Assembly (NCBI RefSeq): GCF_933775445.1
Contig: NW_026089433.1
Coordinates: 1-64,000, forward strand
From: Argentina anserina
Taxonomy: Eukaryota > Streptophyta > Magnoliopsida > Rosales > Rosaceae
DNA: 64,000 nt
Direction: 5' to 3'
How positions within the stretch are numbered: the first letter of the stretch is position 1; the number at the start of each line of letters is the position of its first letter. The notes beneath the pieces are model-generated. The model did no database searches, was not told the DNA's origin, and saw only the letters and a program-made list of their open reading frames with translations. A program made the translations under genes and the position numbers. Positions 63,701-64,000 of this stretch are shown piece after piece.

Positions 63701-64000
63701 AACTCGCATCAGAAGCCTTACAGAAAGATACTCAAACGAGAAATGAAAAGATACACAATTGGAATAGTAAAGATACGCAAACGATGTAAAGATACTCAGT
63801 TTTAAAGAAACACACTCCCACACTTGCAAAACTCTCAAATACAATAGAAACTCGCATCAGAAGGCCTACAGAAAGATACTCAAACGAGAAATGAAAAGAT
63901 ACACAATTGGAATAGTAAAGATACGCAAACGATGTAAAGATACACAATTGGAATAGTAAAGATACGCAAACGATGTAAAGATACTCAGTTTGAAAGAAAC
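60320..64000. repeat. 2318-bp offset duplication at the right edge
   Basis: About 60399-61680 recurs from 62717 to the window end at an offset of 2318 bp: GCAAATTTCTC, GATATACAATTGG, CTTAAAGAAAG, CCCACTCTTGC and CAGTTTCAAAG. In the right copy the last marker is CAGCTTTCAAAG, a 1-bp insertion near 63651. The segment 60320-61955 also matches 50345-51980 at an offset of 9975 bp. Confidence 0.8.

Larger units (their letters stand above)
43047..64000. repeat. Satellite array, right block (same family and orientation)
   Basis: The same B + nA satellite resumes directly after the truncated right LTR, starting inside an A module (GAATAGTAAACATACGC), and runs off the right edge. Orientation is identical to the left block. 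Diagnostic variants differ: GCAAATTTCTC for GCAAAACTCTC (for example near 49513 and 50519), GTAAACATACACAATTGG junctions between A modules, GGAGTAGTAAAG, CAGACAGCC and CAGTTTTAAAG. I did not see the left-side variants CACTAGTAAAAC or CGATTTAAAG here. A 2-bp deletion (GCATGAAAGCC) marks units near 46200 and 48271, which belong to copies about 2072 bp apart. Confidence 0.97.

Overview
The window looks like plant nuclear heterochromatin, probably (peri)centromeric or a similar satellite block. About 51.6 kb of 64 kb is one head-to-tail satellite family. The remaining 12.4 kb is a non-coding Ty3/gypsy LTR retrotransposon complex. Evidence for a plant genome is the LTR elements, whose primer-binding sites match plant tRNA-Asp, plus polypurine tracts and 3' motifs typical of Athila/Tat-type elements. 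I cannot name the species. I find no protein-coding gene, rRNA, tRNA gene or CRISPR array.

Satellite (1-30684 and 43047-64000). Every unit has one 107/108-bp block (B) followed by a whole number of 41-bp modules (A). I saw from one to seven A modules, giving unit lengths of 148/149, 189/190, 230/231 and so on up to 394 bp. A itself is a 22-bp plus a 19-bp half, both beginning with GATAC, and the end of B carries a third, 23-bp relative. Units are grouped into multi-kilobase segmental duplications with periods of 1639, 3320, 2250 and 2696 bp on the left and 3017, 2194, 988 and 2318 bp on the right. Some copies lie 9-18 kb apart. The two sides of the insertion have the same orientation but different diagnostic variants.

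Retrotransposon complex (30685-43046). The outer element lies on the minus strand. Its LTRs (30685-32429 and 41311-43046) differ at about nine positions by eye, so the insertion is fairly young. It has a tRNA-Asp-like primer-binding site at 41288-41307 and a polypurine tract at 32430-32443. Inside it, on the plus strand, is a second, diverged member of the same lineage: an LTR (34447-36584), a perfect tRNA-Asp primer-binding site (36587-36606), a leader, a long 3' untranslated region and a polypurine tract at about 40167-40179, but no downstream LTR. Both elements lack gag-pol. Leader and 3' regions of the two are recognisably homologous in inverted orientation, so the block is a large imperfect inverted repeat.

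The right LTR lacks its last 9 bp, no target-site duplication is present, and the satellite phase jumps across the element, so the insertion site was later rearranged. The observations most worth following are the B + nA satellite architecture with near-identical recent duplications, the possibility that the antisense-nested composite moves as one chimeric non-autonomous element, and a roughly 75-nt leader hairpin kept in both elements despite loop divergence.
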